A DNA stretch of 9,411 nt. Origin: an uncultured bacterium (GTDB lineage Bacteria > Patescibacteriota > Patescibacteriia > UBA1558 > GWA2-36-10). A model generated the notes under the pieces. It searched no databases, was not told where the DNA came from, and saw only the letters and a list, made by a program, of their open reading frames with translations. The translations under genes and the position numbers were made by a program. Shown here piece by piece: positions 7,085 to 9,411 of the stretch; the stretch's first letter is position 1; each line of letters begins with the position of its first letter. The stretch lies in NCBI GenBank assembly GCA_937870675.1, contig CALMZN010000036.1, positions 1 through 9,411 of the forward strand, in the 5' to 3' direction.

Positions 7085-7783
7085 ATGAATATTTCTGTTG
7101 TTATTCCAGCTTTCAATGAGGCCACTGTGATTGCTGAGACCATAAAAAAAATAAAAAAATATCTGCAAAGCAACAACATCGTTGGTGAAATTATAGTAGT
7201 TGATGATTGTTCCACTGATAACACTTTGGCGGTTTTAAAAAATATTAGCGATATAAAAGTTTTTAAAAATTTGAAAAATCATGGCAAAGGTTACTCGGTG
7301 CGCAAAGGAGTGTTGTCGGCCAAACAAGATTGGATTTTGTTTATGGATGCTGACAATTCTACTGACATTTCCGAGCTAGATAAATTTAGCAAATACTTGT
7401 CTGATTATGATGTCTTGATTGCTTCCCGTGCTCTGCCAGAATCAAATATTATTGTTAAACAAAACATAATAAAAATCACCTTAGGACGCTTGGGAAATTT
7501 AGTCATCCGTTTGCTTATCGATCCTCGTATCAAAGATACTCAGTGTGGCTTTAAGCTATTTAACAGAAAAGTTCAATCGTTATTTAGCAAAATAACAATT
7601 AATGGATTTGGTTTTGATTTTGAACTCATCTGGTTAATCAAAAAAAATAATTTGCGCATCAAGGAAGTGCCGGTGACTTGGGTCAATAATTTTACTTCTA
7701 GTGTCAAATGGTGGCACTACCCCAAAGTATTAGCCGAGGTGTTGATCGTAAGAATCAATAATTTTTTAGGAAAGTATAAATAA
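7085..7783 (+). CDS. GT2-family glycosyltransferase, DPM1/polyprenyl-phosphate-sugar-synthase-like
   Basis: A 232-residue GT-A fold enzyme. It opens with SVVIPAFNEA (4-13), then EIIVVDDCSTDNT (35-47), the nucleotide-binding start of GT2. The metal-binding DxD is DAD (88-90) in LFMDADNSTD. DTQCGFKLF (151-159) and GFGFDFE (174-180) are the acceptor-side motifs typical of dolichyl/polyprenyl-phosphate mannosyl- or glucosyltransferases. There is no C-terminal membrane pair, so it is the short soluble DPM1-like form acting at the inner membrane face. The likely reaction is transfer of a hexose from a nucleotide sugar to a polyprenyl phosphate, which would supply envelope glycan assembly; the sugar is not determinable. 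ATG lies 3 nt after the subtilase stop (TAAATTATG), so the two are probably co-transcribed. The terminal TAA (7781-7783) overlaps the first repeat unit of the following cassette by 2 nt, so its stop and last residues could have been altered by that insertion. Confidence 0.88.
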   Translation: MNISVVIPAFNEATVIAETIKKIKKYLQSNNIVGEIIVVDDCSTDNTLAVLKNISDIKVFKNLKNHGKGYSVRKGVLSAKQDWILFMDADNSTDISELDKFSKYLSDYDVLIASRALPESNIIVKQNIIKITLGRLGNLVIRLLIDPRIKDTQCGFKLFNRKVQSLFSKITINGFGFDFELIWLIKKNNLRIKEVPVTWVNNFTSSVKWWHYPKVLAEVLIVRINNFLGKYK

Positions 7784-7795
7784 GTTAAAAGTAGC

Positions 7796-7818
7796 AAGTT
7801 TCAAGTTAAAAGATCAAA
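7796..7818 (+). repeat. Left arm of 23-nt imperfect inverted repeat
   Basis: It pairs with 8191-8213 read on the other strand at 20 of 23 positions (mismatches at arm positions 6, 7 and 20); the inner 16 nt (7803-7818) match at 15 of 16. The arm belongs to a run of 7-nt units each starting AAG at 7782, 7789, 7796, 7803 and 7810; AAGTTAA occurs at 7782 and again at 7803. Confidence 0.85.
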
Positions 7819-7826
7819 TACATACT

Positions 7827-8186
7827 ATGAGTAATAAAGGTAAAAGATTTGAAGATATTATCGCCTGGCAAAAAAGTCAATTACTAGCTAGGAATATTTA
7901 TAAATTATTTAGAAACTGTAAAGATTATTCTTTTAGAGACCAGATTTATAGGGCGGTAATATCTATAAGTAATAATATAGCAGAGGGCTATGAAAAGGGG
8001 ACCAATAAGGATTATACTAAATTTTTATTTATAGCTAAGGGTTCGTGCGGTGAAGTGAGGTCTATGATTTATTTAGCCAAAGATTTAAAATACATTTCCG
8101 AAAAAAACTTTTATATAATTTATGAACAGTCAGTAGAGGTGTCAAAAATAATATATGGTATTATAAAATATATTAATAAAAAATAA
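7827..8186 (+). CDS. Four-helix-bundle protein, 23S rRNA-intervening-sequence (IVP/S23) family
   Basis: A 119-residue protein, the usual length for this family. It begins with FEDIIAWQKSQLLA (8-21), matching the conserved start F.DL.vWqkA..La. The core is RDQIYRAVISISNNIAEGYE (37-56), the family hallmark (lr.QirRAa.Si..NIAEG), followed by KFLFIAKGSCGEVRS (65-79). The fold is an up-down four-helix bundle that forms pentameric rings in solved relatives. Family members are encoded inside intervening sequences of some 23S rRNA genes, and the accessory Avd proteins of diversity-generating retroelements share the fold; free-standing copies are common in CPR genomes and their function is unknown. 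A basic, RNA- or DNA-binding ring is the usual inference. No rRNA, reverse transcriptase or variable repeat is nearby, so neither known setting applies here. Composition and Arg codons differ strongly from neighbours, pointing to recent arrival. The ATG at 7827 lacks a Shine-Dalgarno sequence. Confidence 0.92.
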   Translation: MSNKGKRFEDIIAWQKSQLLARNIYKLFRNCKDYSFRDQIYRAVISISNNIAEGYEKGTNKDYTKFLFIAKGSCGEVRSMIYLAKDLKYISEKNFYIIYEQSVEVSKIIYGIIKYINKK

Positions 8187-8190
8187 ACTT

Positions 8191-8213
8191 TTTTATCTTT
8201 TAACTTTTAACTT
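8191..8213 (-). repeat. Right arm of 23-nt imperfect inverted repeat
   Basis: Read on the - strand from 8213, it consists of the heptads AAGTTAA, AAGTTAA and AAGATAA plus two A's, in phase with the left-arm heptads AAGTTTC, AAGTTAA and AAGATCA. A further diverged unit, TAGTTTA, covers 8220-8214. The arms could pair in RNA to form a long hairpin with the gene in its loop. There is no G-C-rich stem, so this is not an ordinary terminator. Confidence 0.85.
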
Positions 8214-8225
8214 TAAACTACAAAT

Positions 8226-9272
8226 ATGTCCACAAAAATTTTAATGGAAAACAAAAATGTCTTAGTGCTAGGGGGAGCTGGCTTTATTGGCGCTCATCTT
8301 TGTGAAGAGCTAGTCAAAAAAGGAGACAATGTAATTTGCGTTGATAATTTTGTGTCTAGCGATGTTGAAAATATTCGAACACTGCTGGAGTATCCAAATT
8401 TTGAATTTGTTCGTCACAATATTACCAAACATATTGACTATGAAGAATTGCCAGAGCTCAAGCGTTTCAAAGTTGATATTCAGGGTTTTCAAGAAATTTA
8501 TAACTTGGCTTGTCCGACAGCGCCCAAAGATTTTCTTAAATTTCCCGTACAAACTACTACCGCTAATTCAGTCGGCGTGATCAAGGCCTTAGAATTAGCC
8601 AAAAGGCACAAAGCCAAGTATTTGTTGGCCTCATCTTCGGCGGTTTATGGACAGCCACCAGCTAACAGTGAGCCAGTGTCCGAGGATTATATTGGTCTGT
8701 TGGATTTTTTGGGTCCGCGCGCTTGTTATAATGAAGGCAAAAGATTTGCGGAAATGGCCACAGTCGTTTATCGTGATAATTGTAAGGTGGATGCCAAAAT
8801 TGCTAGAATTTTTAGCACCTATGGTCCAAAAATGTTGCAACACAGCGGTCGGCAAGTAGCTGATTTTATCCGGCAAGCGGTAGCCAACCAAGATGTCACT
8901 ATTGCCGGCAGTAAGGATTTGACCATGACTTTTTGTTATGTCAAAGACATTGTTGATGGCCTGATCAATTTGATGGCCTCAGAAATTACCAAGCCAGTCA
9001 ATATGGGTAGCGAGAAACCATACACTCTGACCCAAGTGGCTGAAAAAATAATTAAATTCACCAATTCTAGTTCCAAAATTAATTATGGTGATCAATATGC
9101 GCATTCTAATCAACCGACAATTCCTGATATTACTTTTGCCAAAAATGAATTAAACTGGTTTCCCTTGGTTGATCTTGATGAGGGCTTAAAGCTAGCCATT
9201 GATTATTATCGAGCTATATCTGTATTGCACGAAACAATCCAAGGTCAGGCCTACGCTGATACTGAAGAATAA
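8226..9272 (+). CDS. UXS-like SDR nucleotide-sugar enzyme (UDP-glucuronate decarboxylase relative), catalytic residues altered
   Basis: A 348-residue extended SDR protein. The NAD-binding loop is GGAGFIG (16-22), the strand-2 Asp is D40, and the catalytic pair sits in YNEGK (Y168, K172). Overall it follows UDP-xylose synthases closely: YNLACPTAP (92-100), LLASSSAVYG (133-142), GPRACYNEGKRFAE (163-176), IARIFSTYGPKM (192-203) and YVKDIVDGL (238-246). UXS enzymes oxidise and decarboxylate UDP-glucuronate to UDP-xylose. However, from the family pattern LLAST-SEVYG, the Glu needed for decarboxylation aligns with A139 here. The Arg of the RKPDI element aligns with T298, and the Arg of QTRxF with M234. 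The reaction may therefore differ (epimerase, dehydratase or other), so no gene symbol is given. The start may be ATG at 8226 or ATG at 8244 (Met7), which fits the usual short lead-in to the Rossmann strand. It follows the right repeat arm directly. Confidence 0.82.
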   Translation: MSTKILMENKNVLVLGGAGFIGAHLCEELVKKGDNVICVDNFVSSDVENIRTLLEYPNFEFVRHNITKHIDYEELPELKRFKVDIQGFQEIYNLACPTAPKDFLKFPVQTTTANSVGVIKALELAKRHKAKYLLASSSAVYGQPPANSEPVSEDYIGLLDFLGPRACYNEGKRFAEMATVVYRDNCKVDAKIARIFSTYGPKMLQHSGRQVADFIRQAVANQDVTIAGSKDLTMTFCYVKDIVDGLINLMASEITKPVNMGSEKPYTLTQVAEKIIKFTNSSSKINYGDQYAHSNQPTIPDITFAKNELNWFPLVDLDEGLKLAIDYYRAISVLHETIQGQAYADTEE

Positions 9273-9291
9273 AAAAATTAATTTAAATTTT

Positions 9292-9411
9292 ATGGTTTTT
9301 GAAGGACCTAAGCAGCGAGAAATAATTAGAGCCGTAGAATTGGCGCTTTTTAAGGAAAGAATTGGAAGATTTACCGAATCAGATCTGGAGTTGGACAGTA
9401 ATGGTGGTTGT
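9292..9411 (+). CDS. Start of an unrecognised protein, cut by the right edge
   Basis: An ATG 19 nt after the UXS-like stop opens a frame of 40 codons without a stop up to the last base. It starts MVFEGPKQREIIRAVELAL and continues through KERIGRFTESDLE. It reads as an amphipathic helix rich in charged residues and uses codons like its neighbours, which supports a real gene in the same block. I do not recognise a family from so short a piece. The spacer is only A and T and holds no terminator, so transcription probably continues from the UXS-like gene. Confidence 0.6.
   Translation, partial: MVFEGPKQREIIRAVELALFKERIGRFTESDLELDSNGGC

Larger units (their letters stand above)
7782..8220. mobile_element. 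Putative inserted cassette: IVP-type gene with inverted-repeat arms
   Basis: This segment has the look of a discrete insertion. It carries one gene (7827-8186) between two A/T-rich arms that are imperfect inverted copies of each other, and it lies between two genes whose neighbours are otherwise 3-11 nt apart. The gene's GC is 95 of 360 by hand count (26%), while sampled stretches of the next gene are about 37-45%. All six of its Arg codons are AGA/AGG, against 2 of 8 in the GT2 gene and 3 of 11 in the UXS-like gene. No transposase or target-site duplication is evident, so a means of movement is not shown. The related 23S rRNA intervening sequences also consist of a four-helix-bundle gene between complementary arms, which is the basis for the comparison. 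The boundaries given are the outermost repeat-like bases and are approximate. Confidence 0.45.

Noticed and set aside
7827..8186. Avd protein of a diversity-generating retroelement
   Set aside because: No reverse transcriptase or template/variable repeat pair is in the window; the sequence matches the wider IVP/S23 family just as well.
7782..8220. Intervening sequence within a 23S rRNA gene
   Set aside because: The flanking sequence is protein-coding on both sides, with no rRNA.
8187..8225. Terminator after the four-helix-bundle gene
   Set aside because: The region is A/T-only heptads without a local G-C stem; its pairing partner is the distant left arm, so it does not fit an intrinsic terminator.
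308..9272. Recoding of TGA (as in Gracilibacteria or Absconditabacteria)
   Set aside because: All eight complete + genes read at expected lengths without in-frame TGA and end in TAA or TAG, so recoding is not needed. Absence of TGA stops in eight genes is too few to prove either way.

Overview
The window looks like a fragment of a Patescibacteria / Candidate Phyla Radiation genome, probably the Parcubacteria side. This is inferred from gene content and style and not from any marker gene. The signs are AT-rich DNA with short spacers, starts without a visible Shine-Dalgarno sequence, a secreted subtilase carrying VCBS/FG-GAP repeats, a free-standing 23S-IVP-type four-helix-bundle gene, and several envelope-sugar genes. 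All intact genes are on the + strand and end in TAA or TAG. There are no rRNA or tRNA genes, CRISPR array or transposase.

Layout. Positions 1-307 hold no convincing bacterial gene. They carry a cysteine-rich reading frame on the - strand that abuts the first + gene head to head, possibly foreign or chimeric sequence. Positions 308-4956 form a tight block of four genes: a GT28/MurG-like glycosyltransferase, an OLD-family ATPase/TOPRIM nuclease, an EamA/DMT membrane transporter and a membrane-anchored clan GH-A glycoside hydrolase. A strong intrinsic terminator at 4991-5025 closes this block, and a promoter candidate overlaps its T-tract.

A second block starts at 5069 with an exported S8 protease with a repeat domain, followed 3 nt later by a GT2 glycosyltransferase. 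A low-GC gene for a four-helix-bundle protein of the 23S rRNA-intervening-sequence family (7827-8186) sits next, bracketed by imperfect inverted repeats built from 7-nt AAGNNNN units. A UXS-like (UDP-glucuronate decarboxylase-like) SDR protein follows at 8226-9272, and the start of another ORF runs off the right edge at 9292.

Working together: the two glycosyltransferases, the nucleotide-sugar SDR enzyme, the transporter and the surface hydrolase fit an envelope or surface-glycan locus, with the subtilase as an exported surface enzyme. The OLD protein may be DNA maintenance or defence.

The strongest leads are three. First, the four-helix-bundle gene looks like a discrete inserted cassette: heptad-phased inverted repeats, about 26% GC, all six arginines coded by AGA/AGG, and it splits an otherwise tight operon. 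Second, the UXS-like enzyme seems to lack the catalytic Glu and a second basic residue expected of decarboxylases. Third, the 5' end may be an assembly junction or an undescribed Cys-rich secreted peptide.
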